The notes under the pieces were generated by a model that was not told the DNA's origin, made no database searches, and saw only the letters and a list, made by a program, of their open reading frames with translations. A stretch of DNA of 64,000 nt, from assembly GCA_021166725.1 (NCBI GenBank), contig JAJPES010000065.1:20962-84961 (forward strand), written 5' to 3'. Position numbers and translations under genes: made by a program. Source of the DNA: Burkholderiaceae bacterium. GTDB lineage: Bacteria; Pseudomonadota; Gammaproteobacteria; Burkholderiales; Burkholderiaceae_E. Below, piece after piece: positions 43,692 through 52,952 of the stretch (the first letter of the stretch is position 1; each line of letters begins with the position of its first letter).

Positions 43692-44540
43692 ATGAGATCA
43701 CCCAAGAGACTGCAGTCGCTGATCGACGAAGGCCTGATCGACCAGGTCGTGCGCCAGTTGATGAGCGGCAAGGAAGCTGCCGTCTACGTCGTTCGATGCG
43801 GCAGCGAGACGCTTTGCGCCAAGGTCTACAAGGCGGCCACCGAGCGCAGCTTCCGCCAGGCGGTGGACTATACCGAGAACCGCAAGGTTCGCAACAGCCG
43901 CCAGGCGCGCGCGATGGCCAAGGGCACGCGCTTCGGCAAGCAGGCGGCCGAGAGCGCCTGGCAGAGCGCCGAGGTCGACGCGCTGTACCGACTGGCCGCC
44001 GCCGGTGTGCGCGTGCCCGCGCCGCGCAATTTCTGCGACGGCGTGCTGCTGATGGACCTCGTCACCGACGAGAACGGCGACGCCGCCCCGCGCCTGAACG
44101 ACGTGGCATTCACCCCCGAGGAGGCGCGCGAGCACCACGCGAGGCTGCTCGTCGAAGTGGTGCGCATGCTGTGCGCCGGCGTCGTGCACGGCGACCTGTC
44201 GGAGTTCAACATCCTGCTCGCAGCCGACGGCCCGGTGATCATCGATCTGCCGCAGGCGGTGGATGCGGCCGGCAACAACCACGCCCCTCGGATGCTGCTG
44301 CGCGACGTCGCGAACCTGCGAGGCTTCTTCGGCCGTTTCGCGCCCGAGCTGCTCGAGACCGACTACGGTCACGAGATCTGGGATCTGTATCGGCGGGGCG
44401 CGCTGAACCCCGACGTCGCGCTCACCGGTCGTTTCGTGCACGACACCCGGAAGGCGGACGTCGGCAGCGTGCTGCGCGAGATCGACGATGCCCGCGACGA
44501 GGAGGCGGCGCGCCGGTTGCGCGCGCAAGCCGCGGCCTGA
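43692..44540 (+). CDS. RIO1-like serine kinase (PA4780 type)
   Basis: Atypical protein kinase of 282 residues, MRSPKRLQSLIDEGLIDQVV. The phosphate loop reads MSGKEAAVYVVRCGSETLC with the lysine in AKVYKA, the catalytic loop is VVHGDLSEFNILLA and the metal-binding block VIIDLPQAVDAAGNNHAPRML. This is the RIO pattern known from eukaryotic and archaeal kinases and from bacterial PA4780-like proteins. Target unknown. The upstream 29 codons in the track ORF overlap dbpA and are rejected. Confidence 0.88.
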   Translation: MRSPKRLQSLIDEGLIDQVVRQLMSGKEAAVYVVRCGSETLCAKVYKAATERSFRQAVDYTENRKVRNSRQARAMAKGTRFGKQAAESAWQSAEVDALYRLAAAGVRVPAPRNFCDGVLLMDLVTDENGDAAPRLNDVAFTPEEAREHHARLLVEVVRMLCAGVVHGDLSEFNILLAADGPVIIDLPQAVDAAGNNHAPRMLLRDVANLRGFFGRFAPELLETDYGHEIWDLYRRGALNPDVALTGRFVHDTRKADVGSVLREIDDARDEEAARRLRAQAAA

Positions 44541-44592
44541 CGGGTAGGCCGGCACGACTGCCCGGCGGCTCGTGCGGGGCCGCCCTGCGGCC

Positions 44593-44731
44593 CCTTGAAA
44601 TCCGCGCCGGCACTCCCAGCTTCGGCCCACGAACCCCCAAACAAGGAGGCAATTCTCGACCCGGCGAGCATCGGCGCATTCCGAAACGCGCCGAGTTCCA
44701 GCCGCGACGCATCGAGGTGCGGGCGGGTTGA
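44593..44731 (+). pseudogene. Scar of an Hsp20 gene pair (leader plus 3' end)
   Basis: The stretch CCTTGAAATCC...CTCCCAGCTTC...CCACGAACCCCCA...AAGGAGGCA matches the sigma-32 leader of the intact hsp20 pair at 55434-55493. An 18-bp exact match (TCGACCCGGCGAGCATCG) to internal hsp20 sequence comes next (44656-44673). It is followed by the last codons of the second Hsp20 (CGCGCCGAGTTCCAGCCGCG to the TGA). About 830 bp of two genes are missing. The 310-bp gap between the kinase and the CadC-like gene holds this scar and nothing else that I can identify. Confidence 0.75.
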
Positions 44732-44850
44732 GCGCACGGCCCGGCGGCGAGGCTGCCGGGCGAAGAATGCGTCGCCGGCGTCGCCCAGCAGCAGCGACGC
44801 ATTCGCCATGCACGAGGCTCTCGCGCGTTCTCGCGAAATTGCGAATCCGG

Positions 44851-46389
44851 TCAACATCGGAGCCGGGACGAGGCGGCGCTGATCTCTGCCGCCCATAGCG
44901 GATTGAGTCGCCAGAGCGGCTGCATCGCATCGGCAGTGGCCGGCGCCTCCGACCACTGTCTCAGCCAGCCTGCTGCTTCGGCGTCGTGTCCGAGCGCGGC
45001 GCTCGCCGCGCCCGCCGTGCGCATCGCCGCGCGCCACGACGGTCGAACCTTCAACGCCGCGATCGCATGCTTCAGCGCGCCTTGCGCGTCGCCGGTGAAC
45101 AGCAGCGCCAGCGCAAGCAGGTCGTACCAGACGAAGTTCTGCGGATCGAAACGGTTCAGTTCGAGTCCGTCGCCGAGCGAGCGGATCGCGGTGCGCGCGT
45201 CCCCCGCGTACAGGCTCGCCATCCCGTGCACCAGGTGGCCGAGCGCGAAGCTCGGACTCAACTCCCGAGCGACTTCGGCGCTTCGCAGCGCGCGCTCGAC
45301 GTCGTCGGCGTAGTTGGCGACGATTGCGAGCGCGTAGTGCGCGTAGGGGTTCAGCGGGTCGAGCCGCACCGCCTCGAGCGCGGCAGCGACGCCTTCGGCC
45401 AGGTCTGCCTGCGGTTCGTCGCTCCATCCGTACGCGACGAGCCCCGCATTCACACGGCCGATCCACAGCGATGCCTCGGACAGCCCCGGATCGACGGTTC
45501 GTGCCTGGCGAAACAGTTCGCGTGCCTTGCGGTGGGTGTCGCGCGTCACGTGATGAAACAGCCAGGAGCCGTGCGCCACCAACTCCCACGCGGTCACGCT
45601 CTGGCTGCGCCGAGACGCGGCATCGCTGCCGACGCTGTCGAGCAGTTGCGGCTCGATCGCTCCTGCGACCTGTCGACACAGCGAGTCCTGGACGGCGAAG
45701 AGATCGGCGTCGGCGAAGTCGTAGCGTTCCGCCCACAGGCATCGTCCGGTGCGCGCCTCGACGAGCCGTGCGGAGATGCGAAATCGCGTGCCCGACCGGT
45801 GCACCGAGCCTTCGACGAAGTAGCGGACGCCGAACTCGGCGGATGCCGTGCGAGCGTCGACCGACGCGAGCTTGAAGGTCTGGCTCGCGTTGCGCCCCAG
45901 TACCGAGAACCAGCGAAAACGTACGAGCGCTGCGATCAGCGCCTCGGTGACGGCGTCGGCGAGGTACTCCTGCGAGGGGTCGTCGCCCAGGTGCGTGAAC
46001 GGCAGCACCGCGATGCGCGGGCGTCCGCGCTGCTCCGCCTCGGATTCCCCGAGCGGTGCGAGCTCCGACTCCTCCACAGCGACCACGCCGCGGAGCCGGT
46101 AGCCCAGGCGCGGAACGGTGTCGATCGCTATCGCGGCGTCGGTGCTCCCGCCGGCGAGCAGCTTGCGCAGCGCCGCGACCTGCACCGGCAGATTGCTTTC
46201 CTCGACGACGAGGCCGGACCAGGCGGCGCGCATCAGCGCTTCCCGGGAAACCGGCTCGCCGGCTGCCTCGAGCAGCGCGTGCAGCAGGCGCAGTCCGCGT
46301 TGGCCGACCGCGACCGCGGTGCCGTCGCGCACGAGCGTGCCGCGTGCCGTATCGAGCAGGAACGGACCGAACGCAAAGCGTTTCGCCAT
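44851..46389 (-). CDS. CadC-like winged-helix regulator with TPR domain
   Basis: Protein of 512 residues. The N-terminal OmpR/CadC winged helix (FGPFLLDTARGTLVRDGTAVAVGQRGLRLLHALLEAAGEPVSREAL) is followed by an adenylate-cyclase-associated-like segment RIAVLPFTHLGDDPSQEYLADAVTEALIAAL and RTASAEFGVRYFVEGSVHRSGTRFRISARLVEARTGRCLWAERYD. TPR repeats fill the rest. It looks like a one-component sensor, without a membrane helix. The start MAKRFAFGPF has a GGAG site upstream; the track used TTG. It is divergent from the cupin gene and may control it. Confidence 0.85.
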   Translation of the reverse strand: MAKRFAFGPFLLDTARGTLVRDGTAVAVGQRGLRLLHALLEAAGEPVSREALMRAAWSGLVVEESNLPVQVAALRKLLAGGSTDAAIAIDTVPRLGYRLRGVVAVEESELAPLGESEAEQRGRPRIAVLPFTHLGDDPSQEYLADAVTEALIAALVRFRWFSVLGRNASQTFKLASVDARTASAEFGVRYFVEGSVHRSGTRFRISARLVEARTGRCLWAERYDFADADLFAVQDSLCRQVAGAIEPQLLDSVGSDAASRRSQSVTAWELVAHGSWLFHHVTRDTHRKARELFRQARTVDPGLSEASLWIGRVNAGLVAYGWSDEPQADLAEGVAAALEAVRLDPLNPYAHYALAIVANYADDVERALRSAEVARELSPSFALGHLVHGMASLYAGDARTAIRSLGDGLELNRFDPQNFVWYDLLALALLFTGDAQGALKHAIAALKVRPSWRAAMRTAGAASAALGHDAEAAGWLRQWSEAPATADAMQPLWRLNPLWAAEISAASSRLRC

Positions 46390-46511
46390 GAGCTGCTCCG
46401 TTTCATGCAATTTAACGCGAATTCAGCGCGGCTTCCGTGACAGCCACGGCCGCCAGGTCGAAGCTGCAGCGGTGAGCCGAAAGTCGGCTCGCGAACCAGA
46501 CGGAGACGACC

Positions 46512-46925
46512 ATGGAAACGATCGATGCCAACCGCGAACGGTTCGTCGTACGCGGGTCGGAGTCCTTCACCAGCGCGCAAGGCGCGCGCTACGCGCCGGG
46601 CATCAGTGCCGAGACGGTAGGTGCGGAATCACTGTTCCTCGGACTGATCACGCTGCCCGCCGGCAAGCGCACGAAAGCGCATACGCATCGACACGAGACG
46701 GCGCACTACATGCTGAGCGGCGGTGAAGTCGAACTGTGGACGGGCGAACGCCTGGAGCATCGTCGGGTCGCGCGGCCGGGCGACTATCTGTTCATCCCGG
46801 CGGGAATGCCGCACGTTGCGGTGAATCGTGGATCGGACCCCGCCGTGTTCGTCGGGGCGCGCAGCGAGGCGTCGGTGCAGGAGAGCGTGACGATGCTGCC
46901 GGAGTTGGACGGGCTCGTGCCGTGA
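46512..46925 (+). CDS. Cupin domain protein
   Basis: Small beta-barrel protein of 137 residues. The first cupin motif is HTHRHETAHYMLSGGEVELWTG and the second is PGDYLFIPAGMPHVAVNRG, giving the usual metal-binding histidines and glutamate. It may be an enzyme or a ligand-binding protein. It lies alone between the CadC-like regulator (divergent) and an AraC regulator, with 180 bp of apparently non-coding DNA after it. Confidence 0.85.
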   Translation: METIDANRERFVVRGSESFTSAQGARYAPGISAETVGAESLFLGLITLPAGKRTKAHTHRHETAHYMLSGGEVELWTGERLEHRRVARPGDYLFIPAGMPHVAVNRGSDPAVFVGARSEASVQESVTMLPELDGLVP

Positions 46926-47108
46926 ACGAACTGCGGACTTCATGCGAGTCGGCCACGTGGTAAGGATCGCCCTGGAGACGAGCCCCGCCGCATTGCGCTC
47001 GTGTCGTTTTGTGTCAAGAATGGCGCTCGTCGTCGAGCCCGCCGCAGCCCGCCGCGTGCGGGGCGGGTCGCCAATGGGAAACGGCCCCCTGGGCCGTGGA
47101 GGATGTAG

Positions 47109-48044
47109 ATGCAGGCCTTGCCCGGCGCGGCGCAGTTGCGCACGCACAGCGCCCTCGGCTGGAAGGTGGGAGTACACGACAACTTCCTTCCGCTCGAAGT
47201 CTCGATCACGCGCGGCGCCGACTTCCACGCGGCGCTCACCGCCAGGCAACTCGGCGCGGCGCAGCTCGCCTACGTCGATGCCGACGCGCATCGCGTCACC
47301 CGCACGCGCACGCTGTCCGAGCGTTCCGAAAGCGCGTTCCTGAAGCTCTTCTGGCAGGTGGGCGGCGCGAGCCGGCTCGAGCAGGCCGGTCGCCGCAGCG
47401 AATTGACGCCCGGTGCCTGGACCTTCTACGACACGTCGCGTCCCTATTCGATCGAGATCGGCGACGCCAGTCAGTTCGTCGTCGCGCTGCTGCCGCTGGA
47501 TGCCTATCCCGAGTGGAAGTCGCTCGCGACGGACGGGTTGGGCCAGTCGTTCCGCTCCACCGGCGCGTCGCGCGTCGCACTGGGTTCCGTGCTGAGCGCG
47601 TTGCGCGACCCGCAGGCCTGCGATCCGGCGTCCGCCGAGGCGGTCTGCACGTCGATCGCCGGGCTCATGCTCGCCGCCGCGCAGAGCGCGAGCGACGTAC
47701 GCGGCACGCGAGTCGACGCACAACTGGCGCGCGCACGCCGCTACATCGCCAGTCGTATCGAGGACCCCGAGCTATCTCCGGACACCGTCGCCGCCGGGTT
47801 GCGCGTTTCCCGCCGCACGCTGTATGCGTGGTTCGAACCCATCGGACAGTCGCCGGGCGCCTTCATCCAGCAAACCCGCCTCGATCGCTGCCGACGGGCA
47901 CTGCTCGACGCCGACAGCCGCGACAAGACGATCACCCGCATCGCCTTCGACAACGGCTTCAGCGACATGGCGCATTTCAGCCGCCTCTTCAAGGCGGCCT
48001 TCGGCGCAGGCCCGCGCGAGTATCGCCGCCGCGCGCAGACCTGA
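47109..48044 (+). CDS. AraC family transcriptional regulator
   Basis: Regulator of 311 residues. The N-terminal effector part (FLKLFWQVGGASRLEQAGRRSELTPGAWTFYDTSRPYSIEIGDAS) resembles the AraC-binding-like domain of regulators of aromatic or alcohol degradation. The C-terminal HTH pair is clear: SPDTVAAGLRVSRRTLYAWFEPIG and ITRIAFDNGFSDMAHFSRLFKAAFGAGPREYRRR. It precedes the aldehyde dehydrogenase and PQQ alcohol dehydrogenase on the same strand and probably activates them. Confidence 0.9.
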   Translation: MQALPGAAQLRTHSALGWKVGVHDNFLPLEVSITRGADFHAALTARQLGAAQLAYVDADAHRVTRTRTLSERSESAFLKLFWQVGGASRLEQAGRRSELTPGAWTFYDTSRPYSIEIGDASQFVVALLPLDAYPEWKSLATDGLGQSFRSTGASRVALGSVLSALRDPQACDPASAEAVCTSIAGLMLAAAQSASDVRGTRVDAQLARARRYIASRIEDPELSPDTVAAGLRVSRRTLYAWFEPIGQSPGAFIQQTRLDRCRRALLDADSRDKTITRIAFDNGFSDMAHFSRLFKAAFGAGPREYRRRAQT

Positions 48045-48189
48045 AACTGCACGCCGGATCAACTCCGATCGCACGCCGCTGCAAGTCCGGCGGCTCGTAC
48101 TGAGGGACGATGGCCGTCGCTGCGGCATTCGACCGCTGCGGGATGCGCCGTGCGCGGCGCGTTCTCCAGCAACGATTCCAGGAGACGCC

Positions 48190-49620
48190 ATGACAACCTA
48201 TCTCAACACGGTCGATGGCCAGTCCGTCGGCTCGGACAAGACCTTCGCGTCGATCAACCCGGCCACCGGCGAAACGCTCGGCAACGTGCCCGTTTCCACT
48301 CGCCAGCAGGTGGCCGACGCGATCGCCGCCGCGCGCGCCGCGCAGCCCGCCTGGGCCGCACGGCCCGACGCCGAAAGAAAGGCGCTGATGATGAAGGTGG
48401 CCGAGATCATCAAGGCCAACGACGCCTACCTGGCCGACTGGGTCACGCGCGAGCAGGGCAAGCCGCTCGGCGGTGTCGGCCCCGACCAGGTGCCCGGGGC
48501 GCGCTTCGAGGTCTGGGGCTGCGAGGTGTGGACGCAGGTGCCGGCCAGCCTCGACCTGCCGATGGAAGTGGCCTTCGAGGACGAGACGCGTCGCGACGAA
48601 GTGCACCGCAAGCCCTACGGCGTCATCGCCGCGATCGCGCCGTGGAACTGGCCGCTGCTGATCGCGATCTGGCAGATCATTCCGTCGATTCGCGCCGGCA
48701 ACACGGTGGTGATCAAGCCCTCGGAATACACCTCGATCGGCACGCTGGAGATGGTGCGGCTGATCAGCGAAGCGTTGCCGAAGGGCGTCGTGAACACCAT
48801 CAGCGGCCCGGGCGAGGTCGGTTCCTGGCTGGTGTCCGATCCCGGCATCGACAAGGTGATGTTCACCGGCTCGGCGCGCACCGGCGCGAAGATCGCCGAG
48901 GCGGCCGCGAAGAACGTCGTTCCCGTCACGCTGGAACTCGGCGGCAACGATGCCGCGATCATGCTGCCCGACGCCGATCCGAAGGCCATGGCGATGGGCC
49001 TGTTCTGGGGCGCCTTCATCAACATGGGCCAGACCTGCGCCGCCGCCAAGCGGCTCTACGTGCCCGAGAGCCTGTTCGAGCCGACCGTGCAGGCGCTGAA
49101 GGAACTCGCGCAGGCGATGCCGATGGGCAACGGGCTCGAAGAGGGCGTGGTGATGGGCCCGATCCAGAACAAGATGCAGTACGACAAGGTGGTCGACCTG
49201 GTGGAAAGCGCGAAGACGCAGGGCGGCAAGGTCGTCTGCGGCGGCGCGCCGAAGGGCGGCCCCGGCTACTTCTATCCGCTCACGCTGGTCACCGGGCTGA
49301 AGGACGGGGACCGCCTGGTCGACGAGGAGCAGTTCGGTCCGGTGCTGCCGATCATCCAGTACCAGAACGTGGAGGACGCGATCGCCAGCGCCAACCGGCT
49401 CGACGCCGGCCTGGGCGCGTCGGTGTGGTCGACCGACGTCGAGAAGGCGAAGCAGGTGGCCAGCCGCATCCAGGCCGGCACCGTGTGGATCAACCAGCAC
49501 GGCATGATCCACCCGATGGTGCCGTTCGGCGGAGTAAAAGGCTCGGGCTACGGCGTGGAGTTCGGGACCGACGGGCTGAAGGCGGTGACGCAGCCGCAGG
49601 TGATCAGCATCAAGAAGTAA
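48190..49620 (+). CDS. NAD(P)-dependent aldehyde dehydrogenase
   Basis: Aldehyde dehydrogenase of 476 residues. Key motifs are IAPWNWPLLIAIWQIIPSIRAGNTVVIKPSEYT, the catalytic glutamate in VTLELGGNDAAIMLPDAD, the catalytic cysteine in NMGQTCAAAKRLYV and the C-terminal EEQFGPVLPIIQY and PFGGVKGSGYGVEFG. A good ribosome site (CAGGAG) precedes the start. It would oxidise the aldehyde made by the PQQ dehydrogenase downstream. A strong hairpin after its stop suggests the transcript ends or is attenuated there. Confidence 0.93.
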   Translation: MTTYLNTVDGQSVGSDKTFASINPATGETLGNVPVSTRQQVADAIAAARAAQPAWAARPDAERKALMMKVAEIIKANDAYLADWVTREQGKPLGGVGPDQVPGARFEVWGCEVWTQVPASLDLPMEVAFEDETRRDEVHRKPYGVIAAIAPWNWPLLIAIWQIIPSIRAGNTVVIKPSEYTSIGTLEMVRLISEALPKGVVNTISGPGEVGSWLVSDPGIDKVMFTGSARTGAKIAEAAAKNVVPVTLELGGNDAAIMLPDADPKAMAMGLFWGAFINMGQTCAAAKRLYVPESLFEPTVQALKELAQAMPMGNGLEEGVVMGPIQNKMQYDKVVDLVESAKTQGGKVVCGGAPKGGPGYFYPLTLVTGLKDGDRLVDEEQFGPVLPIIQYQNVEDAIASANRLDAGLGASVWSTDVEKAKQVASRIQAGTVWINQHGMIHPMVPFGGVKGSGYGVEFGTDGLKAVTQPQVISIKK

Positions 49621-49628
49621 GGCGAAGG

Positions 49629-49660
49629 CTCGGAATGCCGCCTGACCGCGGCATTCCGAG
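49629..49660 (+). terminator. 13-bp perfect stem-loop after the aldehyde dehydrogenase gene
   Basis: CTCGGAATGCCGC and GCGGCATTCCGAG form a perfect 13-bp stem with a six-base loop (CTGACC), starting eight bases after the stop codon. No T-run follows, so it could be a Rho-assisted end, an mRNA-stabilising hairpin or a partial attenuator before the PQQ dehydrogenase gene. Confidence 0.65.
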
Positions 49661-49754
49661 TGCCGCGGCGCGCCGGGACCGGCGCGTCGCCGGAATCACT
49701 CGCGCAGCGGTACGTGGGCTTCGAACCCGACGACCGAATCAGGAGGAGACCCGA

Positions 49755-51872
49755 ATGAAACGCACCGTTGCCGCTTTCGCCGTCCTGGCCGCACTCGCTC
49801 CCCCGGCGCTGGCGGCGCCGAAGAATCCTGCCGACGTCGACGGCGCGCGCATCGTCGCCGCCGACCGCGAACCGGGCAACTGGATGAGCCACGGGCGCAC
49901 CTACGACGAGCAGCGCTATTCGCCGCTGAAGCGGATCGACGACGGCAATGTCGGCAAGCTCGGCCTCGCATGGACCTACAAGCTCGACGTCGACCGGGGC
50001 GTCGAGTCCACCGCGATCGTCGTCGACGGCGTGATGTACACGACCGGCGCACAAAGCATCGTCTACGCGCTCGACGCGCGCAACGGCAAGCTGCTGTGGC
50101 GCTACGACCCGCAGGTGCCCGGCGAGAACCTCACGCAGGGCTGCTGCGACACCGTCAACCGCGGCGTGGCGGTCTGGAAAGGCAAGGTCTACGTCGGCAC
50201 CTTCGACGGCCGCCTGGTCGCGCTCGATGCGCGCAGCGGCACGCCGGTGTGGACCGTCGACACCGTCGAGAACCGCAAGAAGAGCTACACGATCACCGGC
50301 GCGCCGCGCATCGTGAAAGGCAAGGTGCTGATCGGCAATGGCGGCGCCGAGTTCGGCGTGCGCGGCTACGTCACCGCCTATGACGCCGAGACCGGCAAGC
50401 AGGCGTGGCGCTTCTACACGGTGCCGGGCGATCCGAACGATCCGCCCGAAGACAAGGCGATGGAGATCGCGCTGAAGACCTGGAGCGGGCGCGGCTGGCT
50501 CGACTGGGGCGGCGGCGGCACGGTCTGGGATTCGATGGCCTACGACCCCCAGTTGAACCTGCTGTACATCGGCACCGGCAACGGCTCGCCGTGGAACCAC
50601 AAGTTCCGCAGCGACGGCAAGGGCGACAACCTCTTCCTGTCGTCGATCGTCGCGCTCGACGCTGACACCGGCGAGTACGCCTGGCACTACCAGACGACGC
50701 CCGCGGACCAGTGGGACTACACCGCCACGCAGCACATCGTGCTGGCCGATCTGAACATCGACGGCCAGCCGCGCAAGGTGCTGATGCAGGCGCCGAAGAA
50801 CGGCTTCTTCTACGTGATCGACCGCACCAACGGCAAGCTGATCTCGGCGAAGAACTTCGTTCCGATCAACTGGGCGACGCACGTCGATCCCGCCACCGGC
50901 CGTCCCGTGCTCACGCCCGACGCCGACTATCTGTCGGGGCCGAAGGTCGTCGTCCCGAGCTTCCTCGGCGCGCACAACTGGCAGCCGATGTCGTTCAACC
51001 CGAAGACGGGCTACGTCTATCTTCCGGGGCAGGAGAGCATGGCCGGCCTGCAGGCGCAGGAAAAGCCGCTCTTCATCCCGCACAAGGCGGTGGTGAACCT
51101 CGGCGTCGAGGTGCCCGACCTGCCCGAAGATCCGAAGGTGGAGGCGCAGATCCGCAGCGCATGGAAAGGGCGGCTCATCGCGTGGGATCCGGTGAAGCAG
51201 GCGCCTGCGTGGACGCACGAATACGCCGCGCCGTGGAACGGCGGCACGCTGAGCACCGCGGGCAACCTCGTGTTCCAGGGCACCGCCGACGGCCGCGCAG
51301 TCGCGTACGCGGCCGACAGCGGCAAGCAGCTATGGCAGGCACGCGTGAACTCGGGCTCGATGGCAGGCCCGGTCACCTACGAGGTCGACGGCGTGCAGTA
51401 CGTCACCTTCATGGCCGGCTGGGGAGGCGCCTTCCCGCTGGTGACCGGTCCGCTGTCGCTGTCGGCGCGCGTGCAGCCGGAGGCGAGAATCGTCACCTTC
51501 CGCCTCGGCGCCAGCGGCAAGCTGCCCCCGGCGAAAAAGGCCGTCGTCGCGCTCCCGCCGCTGCAGAAGATTACGGCGAGCCAGGACGAACTGAAGCAGG
51601 CGCGCACGATGTTCAACGGCTTCTGCGGCTCGTGCCACGGCCTGAACGCGGTCAGCGGCGGCGTGCTGCCCGATCTGCGCTACATGACGCCGGCGCGCCA
51701 CGAACAGTATGTCGCCGTGTTGAGCGGTGCGAAGCTGAACCGCGGCATGCCGAGCTTCGCTTCGGTGCTTCAGGCGAAGGACATGGAGCTGATCCGCCAG
51801 TACATCGTCAAGCGTTCGCACGACCTGCAGGAGCAACTGAAACTGCTGCCGGCGGGGACGGCGGCGAACTGA
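49755..51872 (+). CDS. PQQ-dependent quinohemoprotein alcohol dehydrogenase with C-terminal cytochrome c domain
   Basis: Periplasmic dehydrogenase of 705 residues. A signal peptide (MKRTVAAFAVLAALAPPALA) is followed by an eight-bladed PQQ propeller. The vicinal cysteines are in NLTQGCCDTVNRGVAV, and the active region includes TITGAPRIVKGKVLIGNGGAE and ADQWDYTATQHIVL. The C-terminal heme c site is GFCGSCHGLNAVSGG with a later methionine ligand candidate in NRGMPSF. This is the type II alcohol dehydrogenase architecture; electrons go to a soluble carrier. A strong AGGAGGAG ribosome site precedes it. No pqq synthesis genes are in the window. Confidence 0.92.
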   Translation: MKRTVAAFAVLAALAPPALAAPKNPADVDGARIVAADREPGNWMSHGRTYDEQRYSPLKRIDDGNVGKLGLAWTYKLDVDRGVESTAIVVDGVMYTTGAQSIVYALDARNGKLLWRYDPQVPGENLTQGCCDTVNRGVAVWKGKVYVGTFDGRLVALDARSGTPVWTVDTVENRKKSYTITGAPRIVKGKVLIGNGGAEFGVRGYVTAYDAETGKQAWRFYTVPGDPNDPPEDKAMEIALKTWSGRGWLDWGGGGTVWDSMAYDPQLNLLYIGTGNGSPWNHKFRSDGKGDNLFLSSIVALDADTGEYAWHYQTTPADQWDYTATQHIVLADLNIDGQPRKVLMQAPKNGFFYVIDRTNGKLISAKNFVPINWATHVDPATGRPVLTPDADYLSGPKVVVPSFLGAHNWQPMSFNPKTGYVYLPGQESMAGLQAQEKPLFIPHKAVVNLGVEVPDLPEDPKVEAQIRSAWKGRLIAWDPVKQAPAWTHEYAAPWNGGTLSTAGNLVFQGTADGRAVAYAADSGKQLWQARVNSGSMAGPVTYEVDGVQYVTFMAGWGGAFPLVTGPLSLSARVQPEARIVTFRLGASGKLPPAKKAVVALPPLQKITASQDELKQARTMFNGFCGSCHGLNAVSGGVLPDLRYMTPARHEQYVAVLSGAKLNRGMPSFASVLQAKDMELIRQYIVKRSHDLQEQLKLLPAGTAAN

Positions 51873-51879
51873 ACCCGGT

Positions 51880-52108
51880 TGCCGCGGGCGGGAGCGCCGG
51901 TGCAGCGCGCACCGGTGCGCCGTCCGTCAGCATCTGCTGCAGGTTGTCCTTCTCCTCGACCATGAAGTCGAAGAACGCCGCGACGCGCGGCGTGCGACGC
52001 AGCTCGCGCGTGGTCAGCACGCGCCGTCCAGGTACTTGTCGCTCATGGCGAACTGCACTTCGATGCCGGCGCATTTCGTGATGATGGTGCTGCTGTTCGA
52101 ACTGTGTC
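51880..52108. pseudogene. Mosaic scar of a LysR gene and a heme-copper-like membrane gene
   Basis: Three islands line up with array A. Bases 51930-52026 match the 3' end of the LysR gene at 39550-39655 (minus strand, TTRELRRTPRVAAFFDFMVEE). Bases 52029-52067 match its middle (GIEVQFAMSDKY). Bases 52068-52108 match the small membrane protein (AHFVMMVLLFEL). The intervening parts are deleted. This is a decayed second copy of the lysR/membrane-protein pair. No other feature is seen between the PQQ dehydrogenase and vapC. Confidence 0.8.
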
Positions 52109-52126
52109 CCGACCGCGATCTGAACC

Positions 52127-52558
52127 CTATATGTTGCGCAGGTTGCGAGCGGTCGCACCGCGCACGGCCGACAGAGGAATGGCTCGATCGAAGGTTGCAA
52201 GACATCCGTGGTGGGCAATCGCCAGAGCGAGCAGGTAGACATTGCTGATCTGTTGATGGCCATGGACGCGATCGAAGTCCACTCGATCGTCATCGCGCAG
52301 GGAGACGTCGTCGGGCCAGAACTCGTGGTCGAGAGCCGAACACGCCTCACGTAGCCGATCGCGCACCCGTCGAATCCCGACGGCGCCGCGACGACCGTAG
52401 CTCGGCGAGTTCATCACGCGGATCACGCGGTTCTCGACCAACGGACAAGTTGCGATGCGTATGCCGCGCGTCTCGATGAGCTGGTTGGCCTGCTCGGAGA
52501 AGATGTGCGCGTCGTCGAACAGCGCTACCCAGACGTTCACGTCGAGCAGCAGGCGCAT
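52127..52558 (-). CDS. VapC-like PIN-domain toxin
   Basis: Predicted ribonuclease toxin of 143 residues. [27 protein letters not shown] and the later [25 protein letters not shown] carry PIN-type acidic residues. [18 protein letters not shown] sits between. The start shares one base with the stop of the antitoxin gene (TGATG). It is unrelated in sequence to the PIN toxin at 36.7 kb. The stop is close to the array B scar, so the pair may have been inserted there. Confidence 0.85.
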   Translation of the reverse strand: MRLLLDVNVWVALFDDAHIFSEQANQLIETRGIRIATCPLVENRVIRVMNSPSYGRRGAVGIRRVRDRLREACSALDHEFWPDDVSLRDDDRVDFDRVHGHQQISNVYLLALAIAHHGCLATFDRAIPLSAVRGATARNLRNI

Positions 52559-52797
52559 CAGATGCCTTCGCGCTCCATGATCTCGCGCACGTGTTCCGCG
52601 GTGATCACCTCGTCACGCTTCGGGAGCACGGCGAAGCGCCCTCGCAGCCGCTGTTGCGGCAGATCCGGAGCGACGTCCTGATTCAGGCCTTGGCGAATCA
52701 ACCGCGTGACAGCCTCTCCGATCGAGATCCGTTCACGCGTTGCGACCTGCTTGGCAGCCAGGAATGCGTCTTCGTCGATGTTCAAGGTGGTTCGCAT
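52558..52797 (-). CDS. VapB-like antitoxin
   Basis: Antitoxin of 79 residues. [39 protein letters not shown] is a ribbon-helix-helix DNA-binding fold, and the C-terminal [28 protein letters not shown] should bind the toxin. The track ORF begins at 53004, but that extension overlaps the start of the lysozyme inhibitor gene on the other strand. The upstream 150 bp is AT-rich and should hold the promoters of both this pair and the divergent gene. Confidence 0.85.
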   Translation of the reverse strand: MRTTLNIDEDAFLAAKQVATRERISIGEAVTRLIRQGLNQDVAPDLPQQRLRGRFAVLPKRDEVITAEHVREIMEREGI

Positions 52798-52952
52798 ATT
52801 TTTGACATCATTACATCGAATCAGCATCAGGCCATCGAACGAGTCAACGCAAGTGCCATGGCAGGGGCGCCGCCAAAACCGAAAAGCCGTCTGGCAGCGA
52901 TCTCGGCAGCGACATACGATATCCGCAGTCGGCCATTCTCGGGAGAGCGGAC

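Noticed and set aside
42227-44731. 834-residue plus-strand ORF ending IPKRAEFQPRRIEVRAG
   Set aside because: Its body is antisense to dbpA and out of frame with the RIO kinase. Only the last 17 residues are meaningful, as the end of a lost Hsp20, and are reported as a scar.
48150-49754. 1240-residue ORF 48150-51872 as one long protein
   Set aside because: Only the part from 49755 is coding (PQQ dehydrogenase with its own signal peptide and ribosome site). The upstream part is an out-of-frame reading of the aldehyde dehydrogenase gene.
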